A DNA stretch of 35,353 nt from Bradyrhizobium liaoningense (GCF_018130955.1 NZ_JAFCJM010000072.1:1-35353); one strand, 5' to 3'; numbered from the stretch's first letter, positions 15,431 through 23,591 are shown. Made by a program: numbers and translations. Notes: generated by a model not told the origin, from the letters alone.

Positions 15431-15640
15431 ATGACTACGGGTACTGTGAAGTGGTTTAACAGCCAAAAGGGTTTCGGCTTCATTCAGCCGGACCAGGGAG
15501 GCCAGGATGTCTTCGTTCATATCAGCGCGGTTGAACGTGCCGGCATGAGCACCCTCAACGAGGGACAGAAGGTTTCGTTTGAAATCGTTGCAGACCGCCG
15601 GACCGGCAAATCTGCCGCGGACAATCTGCGCGCGGCGTAA
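15431..15640 (+). CDS. Cold shock domain protein (CspA family)
   Basis: This 69-residue single cold-shock-domain protein binds single-stranded RNA and DNA. RNP1-like KGFGFI at residues 13-18 and RNP2-like VFVHIS at 27-32 are intact, and the start TTGTVKWFN is the family hallmark. Length matches CspA proteins. The ATG at 15431 is preceded by AAAGGA. A strong rho-independent terminator lies 63 bases downstream of the stop, and a fatty acid desaturase gene follows immediately. Members of this family often act as RNA chaperones at low temperature, though some are constitutive. Confidence 0.93.
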   Translation: MTTGTVKWFNSQKGFGFIQPDQGGQDVFVHISAVERAGMSTLNEGQKVSFEIVADRRTGKSAADNLRAA

Positions 15641-15703
15641 GCTGTTGCACTCGGTGCTATGATGCTTTGACCGCGAATGTACCGGCAGAGTCTCTGGTTT
15701 CGC

Positions 15704-15742
15704 AACCCCGCACCCGGTTTACCGGGCGCGGGGTTATTTTTT
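15704..15742 (+). terminator. Rho-independent terminator after the csp gene
   Basis: AACCCCGCACCCGG at 15704 pairs with CCGGGCGCGGGGTT, 14 bases with a single mismatch, around a TTTA loop. The stem runs directly into a T tract ending at 15742. The downstream desaturase frame starts about 50 bases later, so any read-through would couple the two genes. Confidence 0.88.
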
Positions 15743-15794
15743 GTCGCAGCCCGCGCGGGGCGATCCGTGCGTCGAAACAGTTGAGGTCGCGAGC

Positions 15795-16997
15795 TTGTCC
15801 ACCCATATCGATCCGCATCAGGACCACGACGACGTCATGTATCCGCAGGTCCTTCCGTTTCTGTTGGTCCACGCAGGCTGCATCGCGGCGATCTGGTCGG
15901 GCGTCTCGTGGCAGGCGATTGCGATTTGCGTCGCTCTATATGGGCTGCGCATGTTTGCGATCGGTGCTGGGTATCATCGGTACTTCTCGCATCGTGCCTA
16001 CGCGACGAGCCGGGTGTTCCAGTTCATCCTTGCATTCCTCGCCCAAAGCAGCGCTCAAAAAAGCGTCCTTTGGTGGGCCGCGAAACATCGGCATCATCAT
16101 TTGCATTCGGATACCGAGGATGATGTGCACTCACCGCGGCACAAGGGCTTCGTGTACAGTCATGTCGGCTGGATCTTCTACCGACGGCACGATGCAACCG
16201 ATCTGGTGAAAGTGTCGGATTTTGCGTCCTATCCCGAGCTGATGTGGTTGCACAGGCTTGAGCTTCTGCCGGCGGTCGTGACCGCGGGCCTCTGCTTCCT
16301 CATCGCAGGATGGTCGGGACTCGTGGTCGGCTTCCTCTGGAGCACCGTGCTTGTGTATCACGCCACGTTTTGCATCAACTCCCTCGCTCATGTTCACGGA
16401 CGCAAGCGCTATGTGACGGGTGATGACTCCCGCAACAACTGGCTGCTGGCTCTGGTGACGATGGGGGAGGGCTGGCACAACAATCATCACGCCTACCAGA
16501 GCAGCGTCCGCCAGGGCTTCTACTGGTGGGAGATCGATGTGACGTATGGTGTCCTGGTCGCCTTGTCCTGGCTCGGGATCGTCTGGGATCTGAAGATGCC
16601 GCCCGAGCAGGTTCTGCGCAATGAGCATCGGTTGGGAGCGCGCGTGCTGAAGCGAACGGCTGAGCAGCTTGCCGGCCGCTTCAACCCTGAGTCCATTGCG
16701 CTGGCGATCAGATCGTCAGTCCATGACACAGGATTGTCGGTGCGGGACACGCTTCATCTGCTACAGCAGCGTACGGACCTGCATCTGCCCAGCATGCCGA
16801 CCCGCGCCCAACTGCTGGCCGAAGCCCAGCGCATGTTCGCCAAGACGATGTCCCTGGACGAGATTGTCGACCGCGCCCATGAGCTTCTGGTCGAGTCCGT
16901 AAGCCTGTTGTTGGCAGTCCCGGCGCCGGTGGCCGACGCAATTCCGATATCCGTGGCGAATGGTAGCATTCGTTCGGGTCATCCCCGTTCGGAATGA
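15795..16997 (+). CDS. Acyl-CoA/acyl-lipid fatty acid desaturase
   Basis: The product is an integral membrane di-iron desaturase that introduces a double bond into acyl chains. Counting from the TTG at 15795 (400 residues), the three histidine boxes are HRYFSH at 61-66, HRHHH at 98-102 and HNNHH at 228-232. Hydrophobic segments lie between them. Stearoyl-CoA-type desaturases end near residue 290; this one has about 110 extra C-terminal residues rich in helix, including a MFAKTMSLDEIVDRAHELL stretch. TTG 15795 was chosen because TTGAGG lies just upstream; ATG 15837 is the alternative. An earlier TTG at 15741 falls inside the terminator T tract and is unlikely. It follows the csp gene on the same strand. 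Confidence 0.85.
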   Translation: MSTHIDPHQDHDDVMYPQVLPFLLVHAGCIAAIWSGVSWQAIAICVALYGLRMFAIGAGYHRYFSHRAYATSRVFQFILAFLAQSSAQKSVLWWAAKHRHHHLHSDTEDDVHSPRHKGFVYSHVGWIFYRRHDATDLVKVSDFASYPELMWLHRLELLPAVVTAGLCFLIAGWSGLVVGFLWSTVLVYHATFCINSLAHVHGRKRYVTGDDSRNNWLLALVTMGEGWHNNHHAYQSSVRQGFYWWEIDVTYGVLVALSWLGIVWDLKMPPEQVLRNEHRLGARVLKRTAEQLAGRFNPESIALAIRSSVHDTGLSVRDTLHLLQQRTDLHLPSMPTRAQLLAEAQRMFAKTMSLDEIVDRAHELLVESVSLLLAVPAPVADAIPISVANGSIRSGHPRSE

Positions 16998-17232
16998 CCA
17001 ACTGGCGGCGCTGATTCATCAACTCGAATCTGAGGCTGCGGTTTGGCTCGGTTCGACCTCTGCGCTGTAGCTGCGTGGACGTAGCACGCAGAGGACGCCT
17101 TTGCCGAAGGGTTTGGAGGTTTAGACGCGGCTGCAATAGCAGGGGGCGGCTAGGTCACCCGCATCGCAATGTCGCACGTGGCAGCGCCCCGATGATGCGA
17201 TACCCTCCCCCAAAAAATCGGAGGAGGGAGCC

Positions 17233-18219
17233 ATGTCAGTGATCAATCGCCGCCGCTTCATCGCCTCCGGTGCGAGCGCGGCTACGATGCCGCTCCTCTC
17301 GCGCGGTGTCTCGGCGCAAGGGGCGTGGCCGTCGCGAAACATCCGCATGATCTGCAGCTATCCGGCGGGCGGGCAGACCGATCTGCTCGCGCGCGCCTTC
17401 GGGGAGTTTATCGCCAAGCAGGTCGGCAAGACCGTCGTCATCGAGAACAAGGCAGGCGCTTCCGGCGCGATCGGTGCGCAGGAGGTCGCGCGCGCCGAGC
17501 CTGACGGCCACACCATCCTGTGCTCGATCTCGACCACCTACATCATGAACCGGGCGGTCATGAAGAGTCCCGGCTACGACATGGACAAGGACCTGACGCT
17601 CGTCAGCATCATTCCGGGCGCAGGCCTGCTGCTGATCGCGAGCCCGAAGACCGGCGTCAAGACGCTGGAGGACTTTGTCGCCTTCGCGCGCAAGGCCGGC
17701 AAGGTGAATTTTGGCACCTACAGCGCAGGCTCGGTCCCGCACATGACGATCAACGAGCTCAACAAGCAGTACGGTCTCAGCATCGAGCCGGTCCATTACC
17801 GCGGCGAGGCGCCGATGTGGACGGGCCTGATGGAGGGCACGCTCGACGCGGCGATGGGCAGCTACACGGCCGCGCAGCCGGTGCTGCAAAGCGACCGCGG
17901 CGTCGTCTTCGCCGTGCATTCGAAGAAGGTCGGCGCGATGCCGGCCGTCAAGACCCTGCCGGAGCAGGGCGCGACGGCAAGGTTCTTCACCGTGAGCGGC
18001 TTCACCGGCTGGGCGCTGCCGAAGGCGACGCCGCAGCCGATCGTCGATCGCCTGGCGGAGCTGTGCGTCGCCGCCAACAATGATCCGAAGGTGAAGGAGG
18101 TGCTTGCGACCTTCGTGCTGGAGCCGGCGCTCGGCTTCAAGGACAGCAACGCGCTCTACCAGCGCGAGTTGCCGGTGTGGCTCGAGGCCGCGCAGTCGCT
18201 CGGGCTGGAGCCGGCGTGA
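17233..18219 (+). CDS. Bug/TctC-family tripartite tricarboxylate transporter substrate-binding protein
   Basis: This 328-residue periplasmic protein binds small carboxylates or related ligands. The N-terminus NRRRFIASGA is twin-arginine-like and cleavage is expected after GVSAQ near residue 30. The family hallmarks are present: YPAGGQTDLLAR near 42-53, VIENKAGASGAIG near 71-83 and a C-terminal domain with the GWALP motif. GGAGGAGGGAGCC before the ATG at 17233 fixes the start. No TctA or TctB membrane partner lies beside it, which is common because orphan Bug proteins outnumber transporters. The ligand cannot be read from the sequence. Confidence 0.88.
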   Translation: MSVINRRRFIASGASAATMPLLSRGVSAQGAWPSRNIRMICSYPAGGQTDLLARAFGEFIAKQVGKTVVIENKAGASGAIGAQEVARAEPDGHTILCSISTTYIMNRAVMKSPGYDMDKDLTLVSIIPGAGLLLIASPKTGVKTLEDFVAFARKAGKVNFGTYSAGSVPHMTINELNKQYGLSIEPVHYRGEAPMWTGLMEGTLDAAMGSYTAAQPVLQSDRGVVFAVHSKKVGAMPAVKTLPEQGATARFFTVSGFTGWALPKATPQPIVDRLAELCVAANNDPKVKEVLATFVLEPALGFKDSNALYQRELPVWLEAAQSLGLEPA

Positions 18220-18249
18220 GGTACTCCGATCGTCGCCACGGCAGGCCCG

Positions 18250-18370
18250 CCGCCCCACACGATGCAATGATGGCATAATGCCACCGATTTGCCCGACGTG
18301 TCAAATTATTTCGGAAAAGGCGTAAGGCCGGCGCCGCGGTCAGCGGCTACTTTGCATGGGGTTGTTTTCG
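18250..18370. repeat. Conserved Bradyrhizobium-type intergenic element
   Basis: The spacer between two convergent genes includes GGCATAATGCCACCGATTT, GCCCGACGTGTCAAATTA and TTTGCATGGGGTTGTTTTC. I recall the same blocks in this order in many Bradyrhizobium spacers, where they are often mis-called as short proteins. The function is unknown; a degenerate mobile unit or a structured RNA are possibilities. Confidence 0.45.
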
Positions 18371-18397
18371 AGCTTTTTGTCGTCCGGGCTTCCGTCG

Positions 18398-19768
18398 CTA
18401 TTTTCCGCGTGCGTATTTCCGCCCGATCTCCTTCGCCACCACGCCCGCGGGGCGCACATGGGCGCCGGCAAGCCAGACGCCGGTGACCTTGCCGCGCTTG
18501 TCGCGGACGCGGCGGACCGGTTCGCCATGGCTGGCATAGCCTGAGGCGGAGACGATCTTGCCCGCGTCGCGGCCGGTGACCTCGATCTCGGCGGCGTCCA
18601 TGAAGGGGTTGTTGAACTGCGGATTGGCGACCAGCACACGGTCACCCATCGGCACGAGGTCGGATGCTCCCCAGATCGTCCACCAGCGGCCGGTCCAGTC
18701 GCGCACGCGGGCGTTCGGCGCGCCGCGCGTCTTGAAGGCACGCAGGATCTGGAGCGCGCCGTCCATCCAGAACGGCGCGCCGCCGTCGATCGAGTTCGAG
18801 AGGATGGAGATCGAAAGCTCGCAGGCGGGAATGGCGCAGGTCCGCGAGAGGTAGCCCTGAAAACCGCCGCCATGGCCGAACCAATCCCAGCCGTCGGTCT
18901 TGCCGGCATTGACGCCGAGGCCGTAATAGGCCTCGAGACTTTGCGGGACGCGCCAATGATGGCGCGTCATTTCGCGGCGGCTCGCGGCCGACAGCACGCT
19001 GCGTTTGGCGTTGGGCGCAAGCTGGCCGAAGAAGCGCGCGGTGTCGGCGGCGGTCGCAACGAAGCCCGCCGCCGAGGTGATTGCGTGCGTGTCGTTGTCG
19101 CCGGGGATCACGCTGCGCTCGCCGAACGGCAGCTTTCGCGTGTGACCGCGCGCAAAGGCCGCCGCCTTGGGAAGCGGCACATTGGGCTCGGTCTCGCGCA
19201 AGCCTGCGGGCGCGATGATCTCGCGCTTGATCCAGACCGGGTAGGGCTCTTTCGTGACGGCCTCGATCACGAGACCGATCAGGCCAAAGCCGTGATTGGA
19301 ATATTTGAAGCGCGTGCCGGGCTCGATCGCGGTGGGCATGCGCAACTCGGCCGTCAGCTCCTTCGCGGTCAGATAGGGGCGGGTGTCGATGAACTGGCCG
19401 GAGTCGGCGCCGTCGCGCATCAGGCCCGCGGTGTGCGACAGCACCTGCGCGATCGTCGTCGCGGCGACGCGCGGATGCAGGCCGGCGACATAGTCCCCGA
19501 TGGGATCGTCGAGCCGGAGTTTTCGCTGCTCACGCAGCTTCATGATGCCGGCGGAGGTGAAGCTCTTCGAATGCGAGGCGATGCGGAATCGATGGCGCGG
19601 CGTGAGCTTTTCGCGGGTGTCGAGATTGGCGAGCCCGAACGCGTGCTCGGCGACGATCTCGCCGCGATGGGCGAATGCGACGATGCAGCCGGGCTGCTGG
19701 GTGAGGGTGACCTGATAGTCGAGCCATTCGCCGATATAGGCGATCGCGGGGCGGAGCCAGGCGTCCAT
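18398..19768 (-). CDS. Serine beta-lactamase-family hydrolase (class C/DD-peptidase-like)
   Basis: This 456-residue protein belongs to the beta-lactamase superfamily. Ser65 and Lys68 form the SHSK catalytic tetrad, Tyr156 and Asn158 the YSN motif, and HGGG near residue 320 replaces the KTG box, as in esterase and peptidase members. No signal peptide is seen from the ATG at 19768, so a cytoplasmic esterase, amidase or D-aminopeptidase is more likely than an antibiotic-resistance enzyme. A C-terminal beta-rich domain of about 100 residues follows the catalytic part. The open frame continues upstream to 20464 through the TPR gene, but that portion is antisense shadow. No clear ribosome binding site precedes the ATG. 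Confidence 0.85.
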   Translation of the reverse strand: MDAWLRPAIAYIGEWLDYQVTLTQQPGCIVAFAHRGEIVAEHAFGLANLDTREKLTPRHRFRIASHSKSFTSAGIMKLREQRKLRLDDPIGDYVAGLHPRVAATTIAQVLSHTAGLMRDGADSGQFIDTRPYLTAKELTAELRMPTAIEPGTRFKYSNHGFGLIGLVIEAVTKEPYPVWIKREIIAPAGLRETEPNVPLPKAAAFARGHTRKLPFGERSVIPGDNDTHAITSAAGFVATAADTARFFGQLAPNAKRSVLSAASRREMTRHHWRVPQSLEAYYGLGVNAGKTDGWDWFGHGGGFQGYLSRTCAIPACELSISILSNSIDGGAPFWMDGALQILRAFKTRGAPNARVRDWTGRWWTIWGASDLVPMGDRVLVANPQFNNPFMDAAEIEVTGRDAGKIVSASGYASHGEPVRRVRDKRGKVTGVWLAGAHVRPAGVVAKEIGRKYARGK

Positions 19769-19813
19769 TGCTTGACCGGAAAATGAGGGAGGATCTCGTC
19801 GGCAAAGGTAGCC

Positions 19814-19856
19814 GACAAAGCAGAGCCGGCGCAACCCTTGCGGGTCGCGCCGGCTC
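19814..19856 (-). terminator. Hairpin terminator after the TPR gene
   Basis: On the minus strand GAGCCGGCGCGACCC pairs with GGGTTGCGCCGGCTC over 15 bases, with one G-T pair, around a GCAA tetraloop. It lies 22 bases past the TPR stop. The following T run is short (TGCTTTG), so termination may be partial. Confidence 0.6.
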
Positions 19857-19878
19857 GAAAGGCGTCGTTGATATGATC

Positions 19879-20418
19879 TCAGTAGACGAGCGTCGCGCCG
19901 GTCGGCTTGTCGAGCGCGGCGGCGAGCGAGCGATACTCGTCGCTTGCCGTGCCGGCGAGCGAGGCGATCTTGTCGAGGTGATATTTGGCCTGCTCGCGGT
20001 TGCCCTGCTCGAGCTGCCAGAGGCCGTAATACTGCCAGGTGCGGACGTGGTTCGGATCGTCCTGAAGCGCCAGCTCGTAATAGACCTTCGACTGCTTGTA
20101 GTCGCCGAGCTTGCGATAGGAGTAACCGATCAGATTGGCGACGTCGGCGACGTCGTCGCGCTTCAGCGACTTCAACTGGTCGATCGCGTTCGCATAGTCG
20201 TTGCGGTCGTAGATCGCAGTGTAGGCGGTGCGATAGGCCGCAAGGAATTTGGGATCGCTGACGGAAGAGCTCTTCTTCTTTTTCTTGGACGAGGTGTCCG
20301 ACTTCGGCGGGGAGGAGGGATCGTCGCTGCCCGCAGCGTAAGCGCTCGTCAGCACAGGCGCCGTGGCCAGCGCCATCGAGACAAGTCCAGGAACCAGAAG
20401 CATAGAAAGTTTGCGCAT
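19879..20418 (-). CDS. Exported tetratricopeptide-repeat protein
   Basis: The 179-residue product has a signal peptide of about 29 residues ending SAYAA, then a Ser/Lys-rich linker with five consecutive lysines, then two to three TPR units at about 60-150. ANLIGYSYRKLGDYKQSKVYYELAL and the following unit have the W/L-G-Y-A-P-type spacing of TPR helices. TPR proteins mediate protein contacts; this one should act in the periplasm. It lies upstream of the beta-lactamase-like gene on the same strand, separated by a hairpin, so they may be separately expressed. Confidence 0.82.
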   Translation of the reverse strand: MRKLSMLLVPGLVSMALATAPVLTSAYAAGSDDPSSPPKSDTSSKKKKKSSSVSDPKFLAAYRTAYTAIYDRNDYANAIDQLKSLKRDDVADVANLIGYSYRKLGDYKQSKVYYELALQDDPNHVRTWQYYGLWQLEQGNREQAKYHLDKIASLAGTASDEYRSLAAALDKPTGATLVY

Positions 20419-20664
20419 TGATCTCTCCCGAATGGAACGAGGCGATCCTACACGATTGCCTCACGTTCGGAACACCCTGATGGGAAAAACATTCCCGGAC
20501 CGGTTGTGGATTCCACCGTCGGGAAAGATGACAAAGATGTCATCCAGATGAACGGAAGCCACCAAAGCGCTTCAGAATGGGTTCAGTGCGCCCCGCCTAA
20601 CGTCTCCACCATGATCAGGGGTCGGCGAGGGCGCCGCCTCAGATCCCCCGAGAGGAGACCAACC
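20419..20664. promoter_or_regulatory. Divergent promoter region with candidate operators
   Basis: This spacer separates the divergent TPR gene and the AKSD-repeat gene. GATGACA-AAGA-TGTCATC at 20527-20544 is a perfect palindrome with 7-base arms. TTCAG occurs at 20571 and again at 20582, an 11-base spacing that is usual for OmpR-family regulators. Both are seen directly; any regulator is inferred. Confidence 0.35.
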
Positions 20665-21129
20665 ATGTTGAAGACCTTGTCAGCAGCTTTCCTTGCCGCT
20701 TCCGTGATCGCAGCGCCGGCCTTCGCCGCAGAATCGGCGAAGACCACGACGCCCGCGCCAGTGATCAAGGCGGACCAGACGCAGAGCAAGGCGTCGACCA
20801 CCACGGCCACCAAACCTGACGTCAAGCCGATTGCAAAATCCGACGTCAAGACGGACGGCAAGAGCGACGTGAAGACCGGCGCCAAGTCCGACGCCAAGTC
20901 CGACGCCAAGTCCGACGCCAAGACGGACGTCAAGTCGGACAAGAAGGCCGACGCGACCGCGAAGGCGATGAACGCCAACGCCGCCGTGATCCCGTCCGAG
21001 CACCACAAGTCGGTGCGCTCGCATCGCCATCACCACAAGGTGATCTCGTCCAAGATGACCGGCAAGAAGGCGGTTCAGCCCGACCTGACCAAGCCGGCCG
21101 CGCCGGCGACGACTGAGAAGCGCAGCTAA
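20665..21129 (+). CDS. Exported Lys/Asp/Ala-rich repeat protein
   Basis: This 154-residue protein has a signal peptide (1-22, ending AFA) followed by low-complexity sequence. Residues 45-95 consist of K-S-D-x-K repeats, including four AKSD/AKTD tetrads encoded by near-identical 12-base units. A His-rich HRHHHK cluster follows near 120, then a Lys/Ala/Pro tail. The mature protein should be highly soluble and disordered, reminiscent of acid-shock or metal-binding periplasmic proteins, but this is not proof of function. AGAGGAGACC precedes the ATG at 20665. Confidence 0.75.
   Translation: MLKTLSAAFLAASVIAAPAFAAESAKTTTPAPVIKADQTQSKASTTTATKPDVKPIAKSDVKTDGKSDVKTGAKSDAKSDAKSDAKTDVKSDKKADATAKAMNANAAVIPSEHHKSVRSHRHHHKVISSKMTGKKAVQPDLTKPAAPATTEKRS
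20881..20928 (+). repeat. 12-base tandem repeat encoding AKSD
   Basis: GCCAAGTCCGAC occurs three times in succession, followed by a fourth unit with two changes. It is in frame and encodes A-K-S-D. Slippage here would change the protein by four residues without shifting the frame. Confidence 0.85.
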
Positions 21130-21200
21130 AATCTGATCCGGCGAGGCGGCAATCTCGCATTGCCCCCGCCCGCCTCGCGGGAGCCCAGAGCCGGCCCGAC

Positions 21201-21237
21201 CGTCATGGTGATTGCGGAAACGCAAAGCGCCATGACG
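21201..21237. promoter_or_regulatory. Hairpin in the leader of the lipoprotein gene
   Basis: CGTCATGG pairs with CCATGACG, and internally TTGCG pairs with CGCAA around GAAA. The hairpin lies 63 bases upstream of the proposed lipoprotein start and 72 bases past the preceding stop. No T tract follows, so terminator function is doubtful; a repeat unit or leader structure is possible. Confidence 0.35.
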
Positions 21238-21299
21238 GCGGCCCGGTGCGTTTGCTACAACGATTGCCTGCGTCTGACGTGGCGAGGGGGAAGGGACGT

Positions 21300-21722
21300 T
21301 TGAGGAGACTGGCACAACGGGTGGGCGTCCTGGCGCTGCCATTGATGCTCGCGGCATGCTTCGGCAGCGACGGCGGCGGATCGTCGATGATGAACGATGC
21401 CGGCGCCAACGGCCCGCAGCCCTTTCCCGACAATTACCGCACCGAGGCCTTGGCCTATATGCGGACCTATCTGAACAACCCGGTCGGGGTGCGCGACGCG
21501 GGAATGGCCGACCCGGTGCTGCGCACCGTCGGCGGCCGTCCGTTCTACGTGGCCTGCGTGCGCTTCACCCCGCGCGAGAGCGACGGCAGCTACCGGGGCC
21601 CGCGCGAGCGCGCCATCGTCTACGTCAACGGCCGGCTCGACCGCATCCTCGAGCGCGGCGGCGACACCTGCGTCGGTGCGGTTTACGCACCCTTTCCGGA
21701 ACTGGAAAAGATGACGCGGTAG
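21300..21722 (+). CDS. Hypothetical lipoprotein
   Basis: From the TTG at 21300 the product has 140 residues and begins with an ideal lipoprotein signal: two arginines, a hydrophobic core and the lipobox LMLAAC, with Cys20 as the acylated residue. A Gly/Ser linker follows, then a compact domain with YMRTYLNNPVGVRDA and FYVACVRFTPRES. Two later cysteines may pair. GAGGGGGAAGGGACG precedes the TTG. A GTG at 21246 would add 18 residues in front and weaken the signal. The family is conserved in my recollection of Bradyrhizobium, but no role is known. Confidence 0.72.
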   Translation: MRRLAQRVGVLALPLMLAACFGSDGGGSSMMNDAGANGPQPFPDNYRTEALAYMRTYLNNPVGVRDAGMADPVLRTVGGRPFYVACVRFTPRESDGSYRGPRERAIVYVNGRLDRILERGGDTCVGAVYAPFPELEKMTR

Positions 21723-22008
21723 CGCAAAGCCGGCCTTCATCCGCCGGTGGTAGGACAGGGCGGCCTGAAGCCGGAAGATCACAATTCGGGGAGCTTTGAA
21801 CGGGACCGCTTCGGCGACAGACAAATCAACACGGCAGTCTGCGCGTAGTGAACAAATCTGTCGTTCGATGGGGTCGTCGGGGAACAAAAAGCCGTTGTTG
21901 CGGCCCCGTCACGGTAACGAACGATCAACGTTCCGGCATTGCCAACAAGCAACCAAAATCAGGCCACGTTGTTTTCTGAGGGTGAATTCGTAATAACGGG
22001 GATGATCG

Positions 22009-22716
22009 ATGAAGAAATTCTTGCTCGGCGCAGCCGCATTACTTGCGCTGGCCGCGCCTGCCGCCGCAGCCGACATTCCGGCGCGCACCTATACCAAGGC
22101 TCCGGCCTATACCCCGCCGCAGGTGATCTATAACTGGACCGGCTTTTACATCGGCGGCCATGTCGGCGGTGCATTTGCCGGCGACAACACCTTCCAGTCG
22201 AGCGATGCTCGCTTCCTCGGCGGCGTGCAGGGCGGCTTCGACTACCAGTTCGCACCCAACTGGGTGATGGGTATCGAAGCCCAGTATTCCTGGCTGCCGA
22301 CCAACAACAATGGCGTCCTGTTTCCGGGCGGCACGCTGGTGACCTCCAACACCGACCAGCTCGGTTCGGTCACGGGCCGCATCGGCTACACCTGGGGTCC
22401 GGCGCTGGTCTATGCCAAGGGCGGTTACGCCTGGCGGAATAGCGACTTTGGCGTGAGCGTCGCCGGCGTGCCGACGGCCTTCACCACCACGGGCAACAAC
22501 AAGGACGGCTATACCGTGGGCGGCGGCCTCGAATACCTCTTCGCGCCGAACTGGTCGGCCAAGGCCGAGTACCAGTACTACAATTTCGGCAGCACCACCG
22601 TCACGGCGGGACCTGCCGACGTCGTCGGCGCGCGCGGCCGCAACGACGATCACACCGTCAAGCTCGGCGTGAACTACCGCTTCGGCTGGGGCGGCCCGAC
22701 CGCCTCGCGCTACTGA
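22009..22716 (+). CDS. Omp25/Omp31-type outer membrane beta-barrel protein
   Basis: This 235-residue protein has a signal peptide (1-21, ending AAAA before DIPAR), the YTKAPA linker shared with the double-barrel protein, and WTGFYIGGHVGG at the first strand. Alternating beta strands fill the rest, ending in GVNYRFGW and a final aromatic SRY. It is the ordinary single-barrel form, predicted to have eight strands in the outer membrane. A perfect terminator follows at 22744. The ATG at 22009 is preceded by a purine-rich GGGGATGATCG. Pore or structural function is not determinable. Confidence 0.9.
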   Translation: MKKFLLGAAALLALAAPAAAADIPARTYTKAPAYTPPQVIYNWTGFYIGGHVGGAFAGDNTFQSSDARFLGGVQGGFDYQFAPNWVMGIEAQYSWLPTNNNGVLFPGGTLVTSNTDQLGSVTGRIGYTWGPALVYAKGGYAWRNSDFGVSVAGVPTAFTTTGNNKDGYTVGGGLEYLFAPNWSAKAEYQYYNFGSTTVTAGPADVVGARGRNDDHTVKLGVNYRFGWGGPTASRY

Positions 22717-22743
22717 CGCCCACGTCGATCGCTTCAGACGCGA

Positions 22744-22772
22744 CAAAGGCCGGCTCTGCCGGCCTTTGTTTT
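22744..22772 (+). terminator. Rho-independent terminator of the Omp gene
   Basis: CAAAGGCCGGC pairs perfectly with GCCGGCCTTTG over 11 bases around a TCT loop and is followed by four T residues, 27 bases past the stop codon. Confidence 0.9.
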
Positions 22773-22880
22773 GCATGTTTCTCATCCGCGTCATGTGCGT
22801 GCTGTAAGGCAAAAATAATTGTTGGCCCTTAGGGAACACGCGCGCCGGAACGCGTTATTATGGGACTGCCGGGCTGTGGG

Positions 22881-23135
22881 ATGACGAACATGCGTATCTT
22901 GGCGTCGGTGCTTATTTCCTCGGTAATCCTGTTCGCTCCGCCCTGTGCGGCACAGACGATCCTCAAATCCGAACCGCTGATGCTGGCCCCCTATGAGGTC
23001 GCCCTCGTTCGGGACTATTCCTGCGGCCCCGGCAAGGTCATGAAGGTGACCGGCGCGATCCGCGGCCTGCATCGGCGCAAAGCCTGCGTCCTCTTGCCGG
23101 GCGAGCAGGCATCGCTCGCGACCGCGACGCCCTGA
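22881..23135 (+). CDS. Small exported protein, DUF6719-like
   Basis: The 84-residue product has a signal peptide ending CAAQ and then TILKSEPLMLAPYEVALVRD, an opening I associate with DUF6719-type proteins. Two cysteines, in SCGPGK and KACVLL, may form a disulfide in the periplasm. The start is uncertain: ATG at 22860, 22881 or 22890 are all in frame, and 22881 or 22890 gives the shortest n-region. It is convergent with a small gene at 23145. Function unknown. Confidence 0.62.
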   Translation: MTNMRILASVLISSVILFAPPCAAQTILKSEPLMLAPYEVALVRDYSCGPGKVMKVTGAIRGLHRRKACVLLPGEQASLATATP

Positions 23136-23144
23136 CGCCGTCCC

Positions 23145-23399
23145 TCAGCTATTGAATTCGAGCTCGTTGCGGGACTCCCGCTCGGCGTCCGCCTTGTTGC
23201 GCGCCGGGTCTTCGCCCGGTCCGGCCGGGCAGGGCTTGATCTCGTAGTCGTTGTCCAGGATTCGGCGCGGCCCAGCGCCGTCCTCGTCCGGAGCGAGGTC
23301 GACGACCAGGCCGCTCCTGTGCGCCAGGGTCCACACGTCAGCCTCGCTCGGGTAAGTTTTGCTGATCTGGGCATCGTTGCAAAACAGCGCGTATGGCAT
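23145..23399 (-). CDS. Conserved small hypothetical protein
   Basis: This 84-residue cytoplasmic protein begins MPYALFCNDAQISKTYPSEADVW and contains RRILDNDYEIKPC, followed by an acidic Asp/Glu-rich tail. There is no signal peptide or membrane segment. A GTG at 23408 is also in frame, but the ATG at 23399 follows GGAG at suitable spacing. I recall similar sequences as recurrent hypothetical proteins in Bradyrhizobium, without a known role. Confidence 0.7.
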   Translation of the reverse strand: MPYALFCNDAQISKTYPSEADVWTLAHRSGLVVDLAPDEDGAGPRRILDNDYEIKPCPAGPGEDPARNKADAERESRNELEFNS

Positions 23400-23591
23400 C
23401 GATTCCACTCCGGAAGCCGACTTTGAAGAACCCTCCTTAACGTCCGGGAATGCCTGGAGGTTTCAGCCGCGAGCGCGCCGACTCCTGTCGATCACGGGTC
23501 TGTGAACAGGGCCGAAAGGGGTTTTGAGTCGTAAACGAGTCCTGAATCCCAAAAAAAAGAATCCCTGGGACTCCCTGACCGGAATCAGCGG

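Noticed and set aside
18289..18486. 65-residue plus-strand open frame
   Set aside because: It lies in the repeat-like spacer and overlaps the opposite-strand hydrolase gene; likely a DNA element rather than protein.
19769..20464. N-terminal extension of the beta-lactamase-like frame
   Set aside because: It runs through the TPR gene in another frame and lacks coherent protein features; the ATG at 19768 fits the family.
20881..20928. Short regular repeats resembling a CRISPR array
   Set aside because: Units are 12 bases, contiguous and in frame; there are no spacers.
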